A model generated the notes under the pieces. That model searched no databases, was not told where the DNA came from, and saw only the letters and a program-made list of their open reading frames with translations. Source: Pyrenochaeta sp. MPI-SDFR-AT-0127 (Eukaryota; Ascomycota; Dothideomycetes; Pleosporales; Cucurbitariaceae). From it: a DNA stretch of 64,000 bases. Shown here piece by piece: positions 41,525 to 53,089 of this stretch; the first letter of the stretch is position 1, and the number at the start of each line of letters is the position of its first letter. Where the stretch lies: assembly GCA_020747015.1 (NCBI GenBank), contig JAGTJM010000006.1, positions 372,001-436,000 on the forward strand, written 5' to 3'. The position numbers were made by a program, and so were the translations under genes.

Positions 41525-42378
41525 GTCTCAGTACTGATTTCCATGAAGCCGCAGAGTCAATGCCACTTACCTCGGGGGTTCCTTATCGGCTTATGATAGC
41601 GGTGCAGGTGGTTGAGCCGTACGGGTGTGTTGAGCTGCAGGTCGTCTCAACTCAAAATTAATTTGGAGAACTGCTGCAGGGATTCAAGCATGGTGGAGCC
41701 CAAGCACAGGCCAGAGAAGAGCGGGGGCATCCCGCGCTGTGCTGCACTTACCGACGTCGATCTTCCAGCCTCATTGTCCCCCGTGGGATCTTGGGCTAGA
41801 CGATAACACTGCATATGTACCTAATGATCGCACCGTACATTCTTGCGGCTGATGCGACTAGTCCTTGATAAGATGCTACTGCTTTAAGCTTTATTCAATC
41901 CTGGTAGGGTGCGCCCAATTGACGGAAGCACCCCGCTCCTGCTATGCGGCTGAGCCTCGTTTCGTTTTGAGCCTCTACAAGTACTATGACTTTGTCTGTC
42001 TTGGTTGATTACTGTAGCTGGCAAGATCCAATTCCATTGTAGGGGGTACACACTCAACGAAACCCAAGACACAGCTTTCCCTTGGGCAAGAGACGAACCT
42101 CCTGCTGAGGAGAAGCAACCACGAAGCATTGGCGACAGTGAGTAGTGAAAACATTCGAAGACAATTAGCATTATCCTCCTCCATTCTTGCATGCAGTAAA
42201 GCCACAGGTGATTCATACTTTCTTGTGGTTGTGTACGCACTTTCACAACGTTGGCGGCACCCAGCTCTAATTCTACTTTCCCCGATCTCCACTCCACATC
42301 CAGCCTTACTTCTTGCACGCTATCTGACCAACCAACCTCCCTACCGCTGAAGTCTTAGCCAAAACTTACGAGACAACC
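41525..42378. other. Divergent intergenic region
   Basis: The space between the NAP-family gene (minus) and the nucleotidyltransferase-like gene (plus). The left end carries a possible leader intron (GTAAGT near 41570 on the minus strand). Nothing else was recognised. Confidence 0.5.
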
Positions 42379-43728
42379 ATGGGCGGCTTGGCGTTCGCAA
42401 ACTTCGCAACCAGCAACGGAAAGGCACCTGAAATACCTCGTATGCGACCAGAACTATACACAAAAATCTCGGCAGAATGTCAATCCAAACTCGAGACGCT
42501 GTTCAAGCGTGTTGTTATTCCTCGAGAAGTCCCCGCTAAACCAGATCATGGTGACATCGATTTCCTTGTTGAAGGCATCCATCCTTCCATTGCCAGCAGC
42601 GAGGTGTGGATAGCAGTAAAGAACGTTCTTGATGCACGCATGCACCTGGCTCGAGGTGAATCTCACTCTTACGCCATCTTGCACCCAGAGATTCCAGACG
42701 CATATGTACAAGTCGATGTAGAGCTTTCTCCTGGAGCCGATACGCCTGAAGGACCCGGACTCTTTGAGTGGACACGATTCATGAAGGGCGACTCGGATTT
42801 GCTTCAGATTATTGGCGTCTCGCATCGTCCTCTTGGTCTTACATGTAATGATCGGGGCTTTCATCTTCGTGTGGAGGAAATAGAGCCATGTGAGTGACCC
42901 TGCAAAAAACTATACTACATTGGCCGGGCACGTACACTCAGAGTACTTCGCACGACTTGAAATCCTCGTCTGATTCCTGAAAGCTTTGCAACTTATTGTA
43001 GGCTTACGTGTCTGATATATTCGCTTTGGCCTTCCCACTTGTTGTCACGTAATTTGTGCTAACCCATAATAACTATTTCAGACAACAAGAAGGAGGCGCT
43101 ACTGTTCTTGACACGGGATCCGGACAGAACCATGGATTTCTATGGATTGGATGTTGCTAAGTACTGGGCGGGCTTTACAGACGAGAACGATCTGTTCGAC
43201 TGGGCTTCTAGCGGAAGATTCTTCTCTCACGATATTTTCGAGAGCCGTATCGAGAAGTCAAACGATCGTTCACGGCAAACGAAAAGGCCAATGTACCGGA
43301 GATTTGTGGAAGAGTATATGCTGGCGCATTCAGAAAAGGGAGATGCAAATGTATGGACGCGACAACAGGTGCTTCAAGAGGCTCTCAACTTCTTTGGCAA
43401 GCATGCGGAGTACGACGTTATGATGCAACAGCATGGGCTTAAGGAGGCAGAGGAAGGCCTCTGGAGAGATATACGGGCAATTATACCGGTACAGGGTAAG
43501 TCTTTGGGTCTGACGCTGAAGGGCCTGAGACGCTGGGTGGTCTTGGAGAATGGCGAGCCGCACATCACTGCGGAGCCCAATCTAGAGGAGTATGTGTGGT
43601 GGACAAGATCTGTATCAGCTGACAACAGGAGCGCAGTCTTAGACTGGGTAACATGCAACTGGGAAGAGGTAAAAGCTCTGGAGAAGGCACGGGCAAATGC
43701 TGCGAAGGATGCTGGAAAGACAGCCTGA
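42379..43728 (+). CDS. Nucleotidyltransferase-like protein, unknown role
   Basis: Two exons, 42379-42889 and 43082-43728, join in frame (phase 1) across a 192-nt intron with TTTCAG acceptor to give 385 residues. The N-terminal part carries DHGDIDFLV (Asp59, Asp61), which has the form of the metal-binding motif of the nucleotidyltransferase fold, and a further acidic segment (YVQVDVELS) about 60 residues later that would supply the third carboxylate. The C-terminal half (DFYGLDVAKYWAGF, then helical segments) is not a domain I know by name; it looks like a conserved fungal protein. No signal peptide or membrane helix. The substrate cannot be told. Both halves read cleanly without stops, so the gene looks intact. 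Confidence 0.75.
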
Positions 43729-44606
43729 TTGCATTTGACTTCTTCCCATTCATTGCTTAGGAGCAGTGTAGTACAATAAAGGTTATAACATCAAAATACC
43801 ATCAGCCTCACTCTCGCTTGTTCTGCGAACCACAATAGGATTTGCTATGACGTTATCGCTTGCACTCAAAAATCAGGTTTCCACAGTAAAAGTCTCAACA
43901 GCTGGAGGTCGTTCATTCGTATCTCAGAGCAATTCCTTGAAGATATCTGGAAGCCCCGATAATATGCTATGTCCACAAAGTCACTAAGTAACGAGGCTCT
44001 ATGGCGCAAAGCCTTCCGGGCTGCCCTCGAAATGATCCATGAGTTGGCGCAAATTCCCTGGCGGTCACCGGACACTACTACTGCTAATGGTGCCATCAGC
44101 TAATGCTCAATGTCTGATTGCCTAACACAACAACAGACAAGTTTATCGTGCAAGATGCGAAAATTCTATTTCGAAGGGGTAATGGAGACTGGTTTTGGAG
44201 GGGTAACAAAAATGCCCACAGTGGATCTTATTCGCTAGCCTTGCAGCAGCACACTTGATGCGTCGGCCCGAACAGGAAGGAATGACCACAAGTTTTCCAG
44301 CGGCCAAAAATTTCGAAGGCTCTGTAAGCTGTTAATTAAATACGTGCGTCACTCCCTGTATTCTGCCAAGAGCTAGCTGGTTCCAATTTTGTTCTTATCT
44401 TCTTTGTAGATTCTATGGTACCGAGTTGCTACCGAGCTTATTACTACTTCTTCCGTCATCGACGTTTCTCGACCTCACATTGTGCTTGCGTACTATAACA
44501 CCAGCGTCCATAGGACGATTGAAGCCTTTGACTTTGTCTCACACGTGCTTTGCTTGATCTGGACACCAAGATTGGACCGCGAATACCCGGATCACTTCCG
44601 TGCAAG
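43729..44606. other. Intergenic region
   Basis: No gene supported; short frames only. The right end is the leader of the asparaginase gene. Confidence 0.55.
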
Positions 44607-46784
44607 ATGGATGAACAGTTTCCAGAACTTCAACTTCCAGAATCAAGGATTCTGATTGTCATTACAGGTGCGGTCCCTTACTGTGAGAAGTATGTACAGG
44701 CTGACCAGCAACAGGCGGTACGATATGCATGCGAAAATCTGCAGATGGGCTGGTACCCGCACGAGGATTCTTGAAAGCGGGACTCGCGCCAAGGCCGGTG
44801 TTCAATGACGGATCATACCCGGAACCTCTGGAGATTGTGACTGACGACAAAGGCACCCGGAAAGCTGTCCAAAGTCTCAGAACGCCGGTCAGCACATATG
44901 AACGTCGAGTCAGGTACTGTGTGCTCGAGTTCGAGAAGTTGCTCGATAGCAGCTCAATCGACTCAACCGGATGGGATCAAATCGCTCGAACAGTGCAAAG
45001 AAACTATCAATTGTTTGATGGGTTCGTTATTTTGCATGGAACGGACTCTCTAGCCTACACATCCTCCGCACTGAGCTTCATGTTTCACAATCTGGGCAAG
45101 CCTGTCATCCTTACTGGATCTCAAGCACCAATGATGGAACTGCAAACCGACGCCCAAGACAATCTCCTGAATTCTCTCATTATCGCTGGTCACTTCATGA
45201 TCCCCGAGGTGTGCCTCTTTTTCAATTTCAAACTTTTCCGTGGAAATCGTGCTACAAAAGTATCTGCAGAAGATTTCGATGCATTCAGTAGCCCCAACCT
45301 TCCAGCACTTGCGACAATCTCGTCAACTAGGACAAACGTCTTATGGCACAGAGTCCACCGTTCGACAGATCTCAGCCCATTTACGATCCAGACAAGCTTA
45401 GATACAGCACATGTAGCATGTCTTCGAGTGTTTCCAGGTATTACACCTGCCATGGTCGATGCCGTCTTGCGATTAGAAGGTCTGAGAGGACTGGTGCTCG
45501 AAACCTTTGGTGCCGGAAACACTCCAGGAGGACCCGATAGCGATATGACACGAACATTAGCAGATGCGGTTAAGAGAGGGATTGTGATTGTAAACGTAAC
45601 ACAATGCTTGAGTGGGAGTGTGAGCCCGCTGTATGCTCCAGCAACTATGCTTGGCCGGGCTGGCGTCGTATTTGGACAAGATATGACGTCGGAAGCAGCG
45701 CTGACCAAGTTGGCATACCTACTGGCTCTACCGGATGCCACTCCCGTCGAAGTTGCGAAGCGAATGTCCGTGTCTCTACGAGGCGAGCTGACCGAAACAA
45801 CACGAACGCATTTCGAGCATCCTTCACGAAGCGGCATTCTAACCCCTGAGCTTTCTAGCCTGACAGCGCTTGGTTATGCAGTGCAAAGAGGGGATTTGCA
45901 GGAAACTAGAGACATCATTCGCGGAGAGCGTCGCTGGTTGCTCAACGATTGCGACTATCAGATGAATAGCCCTGTGGTAAGTGATCCTTTTCAATATCCA
46001 GTCAAAGTGCCTAGGCCTATCTATGGTCCTATGCTCGATGCCGAACCAAGTACCACAATGATCCATGCGCGGCCTTCTCAATTGAGGCTGCATGTCTTTG
46101 AAGCACAAAGAGGATGCATTCTGCGTCCGAATTTTGCATCGAGGAAATACTGGCTGCCCCATTTGGCGGGTTGAGTCTGTGAATCTCCCCAGCCTTGCCA
46201 GGGCCATGGATCATGAAAGCGGCGCTTGGTGACCGGCAAGCGAGCTAGATTTTTCAGCGTTCCTGCTTCAGACCAAAGCCGGTATCGGAAGCAGTCGCAA
46301 CGCAGCACAACTGGGAGCAATTGAGACAGTGCCTGCGCGTCCGACCTCTTTATCTGATAAAGGGACAAGACGCCGTCGGCAGAGGGAGGCGCACAACCAT
46401 ACAGCTCTCAGTTCCAGCCTGGCGGTAATGCGACGCTGTCGCTTATCTAGGAGCACAGCATTGCACCCGGCGCTGGAGCAACATAAATCCGTACAATGAT
46501 GCGAGATTGCGTTCATTGCTGACAAGAGATACTAGCATCTTGCGGCCACAAGCCCGAATGTCGAGATACTACGGGATTTCCTCGCCCAGGGCGCTTCGGT
46601 GCATCTTCGAAATCGAGCAGGCAACACCCCGCTTTTCTTGGCTGCAGCAGCCGGGCTTCAAGATCATGTTCAGATTCTGATCGATGCTGGAGCACATCTT
46701 CACTCTGACGAGCAGAATGCTGCAAAGATGCATGCGGCCGAGGGCGACGGCAACGCTGCGGTATGGAAGCTTGTCATTGGTTGA
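44607..46784 (+). CDS. Type I L-asparaginase with ankyrin repeats
   Basis: Three exons, 44607-44667, 44715-45976 and 46536-46784, join in frame to give 523 residues. The enzyme turns asparagine into aspartate and ammonia in the cytosol. Catalytic threonines lie in ITGGTICM (Thr23) and in HGTDSLAYTSSA (Thr130). The third exon encodes ankyrin units (VHLAATSPNVEILRDFLAQG, then GNTPLFLAAAAGLQDHV), as in other fungal and animal asparaginase-ankyrin proteins. The second intron, 559 nt, is about ten times the local norm. Without its splicing, the frame reads on for 66 codons to a stop at 46174 and loses the ankyrin part. The first exon is only 61 nt; its ATG is the first in frame and directly gives the beta-strand before the catalytic motif. 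Confidence 0.88.
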
Positions 46785-48430
46785 AGTAGACCTGCACGAT
46801 GTGTTCTGCTGGGACCACGGGTAATTATGGCTCTCCAGGCTGCAGCCAGGAACCCCATTCCGGATACTGTGGTGGTTGACGCATGGTGCGTCAGGATGTC
46901 GCCATGTCTGGCATGTCGGTCCCCAGTGTCTGGTGACGCACTAGTATCGCCCGACGTACAGTTCAACGTGCAGAAGGTTGAATCATTGGGTTACGCGACT
47001 GTAATCCGGTGGCTTGATGGCGTTGTTATCAAGACGGTGTCGTACAAACCCGACACTGGAAATTGATGCACGCGCATAAGGAGTTGATCATCAGCGTGCA
47101 ATATCTCGTGGCTTGCACAATGGGCATGTCGTATATCACAATTGAGATGTTGACGGTTCTGACAGACCAGGTGCAGTAGGGGAAGCCCTGGTAGACTAGA
47201 GAGGTAGACCTCGGAGCTTGTTTTCAGTTAGTCAAAGAATCCTCTGTGCCAAGATCTCACACCTTGATGGCCCAGCACTTGAGGGATTCCATCAGAGCAC
47301 GTTTCCCGCCTGGTGACCTTGATGGTTTGCGCCGACGGGGCCTGGGAAATGTGGGTCGCCGCGCTGTTGATATCGGTTGCGCATGTTCCGCCATCCTTTT
47401 GGGCCCCCTCACGGTATCTCGCACTGTCCCTGAGTTTAGTCTACTCCCCCGCATCAAGCCTTGGGCGAGGCTTTCCCCTCTTGGTCACATTTGCATCGCC
47501 AGCAGAATCTGATGTGGACCCCCTTCGACTACGCTCCTAGCCTACCAAGATGGCCTGCACCCCGTAGATAGCGCACGTTGCTTGCTTGGATAGGTCGCCC
47601 TTGGGCCAGCGTATGGCCGAGTGTGCAGACCAGAGGCTGGAAACGGCTGCGCCCGGTGGTTCACTTATCTGTCCCCGTGAGGGGGATTCCACGGACCAGC
47701 ACTGTTAGAGTAAACTATTACGGCCATATTGCGCTGACTTAAGTACTCAATCGCGTCTTGCGGCCCCAGTCATGTGCTCACTGGAGCGTTGTTGGCAGTT
47801 AGTCGCAATACCATTCGCCAACTATTATGTAACGCGTTTCCCCAAAGCACAAATGACAGGGCAAATTTGTGTCACAGCAAACGGCCGAGATTTGCGTTTC
47901 TCCTGCTTTCTCCGCTGGCACGGCATTGAAGATACTCATGATCGCTTCTCTTGGATGCGGCGTGCGCAAAGACATACCTCTTTGAACCATCTCGACTAGC
48001 TGCCTCCACCTGCGGAACACCTGCATACAATCACGTGCCCTCTCCATCCTCGCTTTTATTTAAGGCTTGTTATCAGATTTCTTTGCGCGCTACCTCTACC
48101 TGCGCTGCCGATTTTGCGGCATCAACCGCCGTCAAGCAGAGGGTTCCAAAATTACTGTCTCACACCACCTTGCCCGCTGCCCGCCCGCTCACCCACCACT
48201 CAGCTTCACCCCAGCTATCTTTCACAAGATCCCAGTGGACTGTCACCCGGTTCTGTCGCGCCTTGGCCCCGTTTTGCTTCGATATACCCATCGGCATCCC
48301 TCCCGAGAAGGATCTTCCTAACTTCTCCACTGGATGCGCACTGCTCCCGCACCGAGAAAGGACCCTTGAAATCGTCTCGAGCCCAGTGTCTTTTCTTTCC
48401 TATCCATCAATTACCGTTACAAATACACGA
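46785..48430. other. Intergenic region with long nmrA leader
   Basis: This holds a possible kinase-like relic (listed) and, from about 47950, the probable leader of the NmrA gene. The leader frame is open for 160 codons in frame with NmrA but contains no ATG, so the start at 48431 is firm. The leader is C/T-rich, like many fungal 5' UTRs. Confidence 0.55.
46953..47066 (+). pseudogene. Possible relic of a fungal kinase-like N-lobe
   Basis: The frame reads VQFNVQKVESLGYATVIRWL followed by DGVVIKT, which looks like the glycine-loop and lysine strand at the start of a fungal protein-kinase-like fold, and then stops soon after. No catalytic loop follows within 1 kb in any frame. It is short, and similarity may be chance. 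Confidence 0.2.
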
Positions 48431-49623
48431 ATGCAAAGAACCGTCGTTACTATCAACAGCAATGGCCGCCAATCGGCGAGCTTCATTCGTGTCGCTGCCG
48501 CATTGGGATGGCAGGTGCGCGCCCAGATGAGGGATCTGAACGGCATCGTGGCACAAGAGCTGTCTGAGCTGGAGAATGTTACCGTTTACATTGGGCGCCT
48601 GGAAGACAAGAAATTCCTTGACGATCTGTTCAAAAGCGCGCAATGCGCCTTCATCAACACCACGCATTGGGGAGACGAGGTTGCAATTGGCCGATCGCTG
48701 GCAGACGCTGCAAAGAAAGCCGGAATACAACATTACATCTACTCGAGCATGCCTGATCATTCTGTCTTTGGCCAAAGCTGGAAAGCACTACCGTTGTGGG
48801 CGCCCAAATTCACCGTCGAACAGTATGTGCGCCAAATTGGACTGCAAGCGACCTTCGTCTATTGTGGTATCTACCATAATAACTTCACCGGCTTGGATTT
48901 CCCACTATTTCGCATGGAAAACCAACGAGACGGAAGTTTTCTCTGGCAGGCACCCTTTCACCCAGATCAACCACTACCCTGGCTAGACTCGGAGCATGAT
49001 ATAGGGCCAGCCATCTACCAGCTTTTTAAGGAAGGCCCGCGGAAGTGGAACGGCAAGCGGTAAGCGTATTCTGCATCTGCATATCTTGCTCCACTTGAAG
49101 CGTGCATACCCCACAATGACTCCATCTGACGAGTTTCGTCGCCATTTGTAACCGTCAGATTTTTTCATTGTTTTACGCAAGTTATTGCTTGGCTGCATTA
49201 CACAAAAGCTACACGCCTACGTGTTCTTCAAGAATGCATACTGACTGACTCAGGGTACCTCTAGCTTTTGCTTCAATGAGTCCAAAGGAAGTGTGCAATG
49301 CCTTCAGCCGTGGCCTCGGGCGGCCAGTCCGGTATAAGCGGGGTCCCATAGTGATTAACGTTCCCACACCCACCGGGTACCGAGAACACCTCTCTGCGCT
49401 CGAATACACCCTGGGCGAGAAAGGCGCACCTTATTTTGGACCTGACATCGAACCTGACGTTCCTGCGGTTGCCCTATCACTGTGGGAAGGCAACCGCTCC
49501 ATGGAGGAATATGCACAGGAAGTGTTCCCGGTGGAAGAAGCCGCCAATGGCTTAACCTGGATGGCTGAGGTAGAGACGCCTAGAAAGGAGATCGAGATCG
49601 ACTTCGAACAAATCAATTGCTGA
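48431..49623 (+). CDS. nmrA: NmrA-type negative transcriptional regulator
   Basis: Two exons, 48431-49059 and 49254-49623, join (CG+G = Arg) across a 194-nt intron to give 332 residues. NmrA proteins bind NAD(P)+ with a short-chain dehydrogenase fold and repress nitrogen-regulated genes by binding the GATA factor AreA. Seen: an N-terminal strand-loop-helix (VVTINSNGRQSASFIRVAAA) in place of the Gly-rich motif, then the NTTHWGDEV segment, HYIYSSMPDHS, and the joined RVPLAFASMSPKEVCNAFS. Its length and order fit the true NmrA branch rather than generic NmrA-like reductases, since the C-terminal part is kept. The usual catalytic Tyr/Lys of active dehydrogenases is not present as YxxxK. It probably regulates nitrogen source use; the actual partner is inferred. 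Confidence 0.85.
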
Positions 49624-50265
49624 CTTCTGGCGTCATCTTGCAGGGCGAGATTTTCCAGCATTTCAACGGTGTCTTGGGCTTGACAGAGCAGCTCAACCAG
49701 GCCAGGCTTTAATTCCTTCGGTCGATCGTTCCACCTTCCACTTTCCTCTAAGTCGGCGACAGCATTGCGGCGGTGTCCGGTCTTCTATCTTTTCCATGGA
49801 GCATCAGCGGCTAGAAAAGCGGTGCGTGCATAGTACATGACATGTCCGTCACGGATCTCTCGGTATACGACATCAGGCCATCTCTGGATCATACGTGGTT
49901 TCGCGTCCAAGCAAGGTGTTTGGGCTACTTTTTTCAGCATCGGCGGATGCATTGCTCAATATCTATCGCGGGCGGTGACTTGCATTTACAAAAGTTTTGA
50001 TATCTTCGTGCTTCAAAAAGGTTGCACTTCCACAATTCTCGTTAGCTACATAGAGTACTGTGCCTGCTATTACATAGCAGCGCGTACGCTTCTTATGACG
50101 ATGACTTAGCAAATAATAAATTCAAGCAAATTATATGTTGCCCACTAAAATTTGTTCTTGAGAAATAATGTGTGCGAACATATGGGAAGAAAGGCATGGT
50201 GTTCGTAGAAGCAATTCTGATTCGAGGTAAGATTACATAAGCGATTTTGAATTTCAAGGGCCTCG
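49624..50265. other. Intergenic region
   Basis: 3' UTR of nmrA and leader of the ribosomal protein gene. AT-rich around 50100-50160. Nothing else was recognised. Confidence 0.55.
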
Positions 50266-51271
50266 ATGCTCATCTCTCTACCACGACAACTCCGCACACC
50301 AATGTCAGCCGCAATACCATGCACACGGGTGGCAGCCCCGCGTGTCGCCGTTAAAACCGCACGATGTCGACGATTGATGAGCACAGAGACGGTGCCCGCG
50401 CCGCCTGCTCCTGCAGGAACTGCCCTCCGCGGAAATCGTGTGGTTCCAGTGCATGCGAAATCTCTCAGCGAGAAAATGCATAAAGCCATGTACCCACAAT
50501 ACTACCAAGGACAAAGCTCGACAGCAGTGACTTCCAAGGGATCAGTACGAACGAAGAAAGAGAAACCCATCAATTCGAAATGGAATTCCGTGATGAAGGA
50601 AACGACTGTGATAAAGAGCCTCAGTACGTCCGCTTGCCCAGCAGCCATTGAAGTTTGCAATTCCTATGCACAGCTCAATTGGCAATTTATCAGACTTTGG
50701 ATGGCGCAATTGTACTCATATTCACGCAGGTGGAGCTTTCGGCGTCCCAATCTTTAAACCATCGGTCGTCAATATCAAGAAGACTTGCCCCAACCCCGTC
50801 GCGACCGTAACTGCCTCCCAAACCACTCTCCTCGACCCTACTGGCGCACGAACCCGCCTTTTCGCAAAGGACAACCCCGAATGCGCGCGTGTTGGCGATA
50901 TTCTGCTCGTGCGCCAACGTACCGGCGATCCTTTTGCTGGTGTATGCATTAACATCCGCCGCCGCGGCGTAGACACCGCTATCCTCCTGCGCGGTCAGCT
51001 CACCCGTGTAGGTGTGGAGATGTGGTACAAGGTCTACAGTCCCCTGGTGGAGGGCATTGAGGTTGTGCAGAGGGCAGCGAAGAGGGCGAGAAGAGCGAGG
51101 CTGACGTACATGAGGCTGGTCAAACATGATAGGGGAAGTGTGGAGAATGTAGTCAGGATGTATCTGAGACAAAAGGCTGCGTTAGGAACAGCAGATGGGA
51201 AGAAGGGTGGTGCAGCAAAGGCGGCGGCAATGGGTGGGAAGAAGCCCAAGGGACGTGGGAAGAAGAGGTAG
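50266..51271 (+). CDS. IMG1: Mitochondrial large ribosomal subunit protein bL19m
   Basis: Two exons, 50266-50623 and 50730-51271 (GTACGT donor, CACGCAG acceptor), give 299 residues. The N-terminus is rich in Arg and small residues with few acidic ones (MSAAIPCTRVAAPRVAVKTA after an upstream Met), a mitochondrial targeting peptide. The L19 core is plain: DILLVRQRTGDPFAGVCINI, then RRRGVDTAILLRGQLTRVGV and EMWYKVYSPLVEGIEVVQ. A Lys/Gly-rich tail (GKKPKGRGKKR) ends the protein and probably touches rRNA. There are two candidate starts (50266 and 50302); the first is used because it begins the open frame. It sits in the large subunit of the mitochondrial ribosome. Confidence 0.9.
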
Positions 51272-51606
51272 TCGTGTGTAGAACATATCGCAAGGAAGAC
51301 AACTGTATCATATCACGGCATATACGGTGCATAGGATGGCTATTAGCACTTTCTACAAATGTGTATAACATTTTGGGCAATATCAAGAGCGTTTGTGTCA
51401 CCAAAACTTTGCCGTTTGAAAAGATGCTCTGATCATGAAGTAGAGCAGCATTTGATGGTATAAAGTGCCTTCAAAGCAAGGTATTCCTATTTTTTTTCTA
51501 GTTTCCTGGGAAAAGCTCACAGATGCCAGTCTGACTTGCCCTACTCGCATCATAAGCGAATCTAGAATCGCTACCTAATTTCTCCACCGCTGACCTCGAC
51601 TCTTGT
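51272..51606. other. Convergent intergenic region
   Basis: Shared 3' UTR space of the ribosomal protein gene and PMP3. Nothing else was recognised. Confidence 0.6.
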
Positions 51607-52017
51607 CTACACTGTCCCGTAGCCCGGCTGCCCTTGATGGTGAACCGGAACACCTTGCTGAGCAGGCGGGACGCCTCCAGCTACAGGCGCAGCAGCTACA
51701 GGAGCCCCGCGATGTCCACCATTCTGTACCTTCTGGCTATACACACCAGCTGCCGGACGCGCATTGTAGATCCCCGCGCGCATCTCATCGCGTCGCTTGA
51801 AGTACACGTACTCGATGTAAAAGGCGTGGATGTGGCCTGGGAAATAGCCCAGGACCGTGAGGAGGATGTTGATGAGAAGGTCGACGCCGCAGCCAGCTAC
51901 GAGGAAGACGCCGATTGGGGGCACTGGAAGGGTGTGTTAGTGGGAACAGTGGGCAGATGTGGAGAAAGTGCTCGTACCGAAAATTGTGAGAATGATTAGG
52001 AGGAGAGTTTTGATCAT
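51607..52017 (-). CDS. PMP3: PMP3/UPF0057 plasma-membrane proteolipid with long tail
   Basis: Two exons, 52017-51978 and 51923-51607, give 118 residues. PMP3 proteins are tiny two-helix plasma-membrane peptides linked to salt and cation stress tolerance. Joined helices read TLLLIILTIFVPPIGVFLVA and GVDLLINILLTVLGYFPGHI, then HAFYIEYVYFKRRDE, which is the family signature. The usual length is about 55 residues; here about 65 more hydrophilic residues (Ala/Pro/Gln/Gly-rich, APVAAAPVAGGVPPAQQGV) follow, a form common in filamentous fungi. Exon 1 encodes only 13 residues. A TATAAAA lies about 180 bp before the ATG on the minus strand. Confidence 0.9.
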
Positions 52018-53089
52018 GTTGACAGTCTTCTTTTCAAGTCCTTGATTTTCGGTTTCGATTGCGTAGAAAGGTTGTGTTTGTTGCCCGTATGCTCTTCGTG
52101 GTGGTTTACTCGTAGTAACACAGAGGAATGTATCTATCAATAGTTGGATGTTTAAATAGCCAGCAACTTTGGGTCACTTCAGCAGACAAAGAGGTTTTAT
52201 AAGCAACTCTTACAACCACGCCAAAATTGTCACGCTCCTGCTGCGTCTGGGATAAAACGTCATGTTCGTACTGTATCAATGTGTGATTGGCCAGAAACGA
52301 CTGTGGCGCAGCCCGGATGTGGCGGAAGCTTAGCATTGAAAGAGTGCTTGCGCGGCACCGGCATCAAATGAGGCGAGATGAGTACGCGTATTGTCATGGC
52401 ACATGCTGGTGAAAATGGCAAGAGTAGCGAGCATAATCCTTGGATGAGAGACTGGTGAGTTGTTTCGATGACGTCGTGTCAGTCGGAAATCTTTCTTCCT
52501 TTGCCTACCAATTGGGCCCCGCTTGATTGCAAATCTGTTGTGACTAGTTATTGGTCTCACAAGACAGGAGAGCGAATAACTGTTTCAATTTCGATGACTG
52601 GCTACTACCGAGAGCACTTCTCGACACTTCCAAAACCAAGTTCACCAAGTCATCGGATCAAACTCTGGGCGTACTGTACAAGCCCTTGTCATCTTCTAGG
52701 TACACCGGAAGTTTCGTAGTATGGTCTGCGCACCGTGAGGTGCTTCAATGCACTACCACTGCCGCTTGTACGGATATGATATTGACTCAAGGATGCGTTT
52801 GCCAGAATGGCATGAAGCTATGTGGTTAATACTGTTATAGAGAGATGACCTCTTTAAGGCAAGCACTCTCACAGTTTATATTGCATGACCATTGCTCAGT
52901 CATTTTAGAACGGTGATAGACATGAGGTGGTGATGACAAGATCGGATTCTGAACAGGAGCTCTAAATACAATATCCAACCGTGCCTTGCTTCTATCTTTT
53001 GACACTGTTTGATCGTTTTCAAGCCAACATGCAACGTCATACCTCCAGTCGTGCTGGCATGCTCAATGCTCATGTTCCTAAATTGGCAA
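52018..53089. other. Intergenic region, 1.07 kb
   Basis: It contains the PMP3 promoter, with TATAAAA on the minus strand at 52195-52201, and the 3' side of the receptor gene. Open frames at 52470-52830 on the plus strand overlap in different frames and show no family signal. Confidence 0.5.

Noticed and set aside
45190..45837. 215-codon minus-strand frame inside the asparaginase gene
   Set aside because: It is antisense to an exon with complete catalytic motifs and has no family signal itself.
47951..48430. N-terminal 160-residue extension of NmrA
   Set aside because: The frame is open but contains no ATG; the sequence is C/T-rich leader in type, and NmrA length is normal from 48431.
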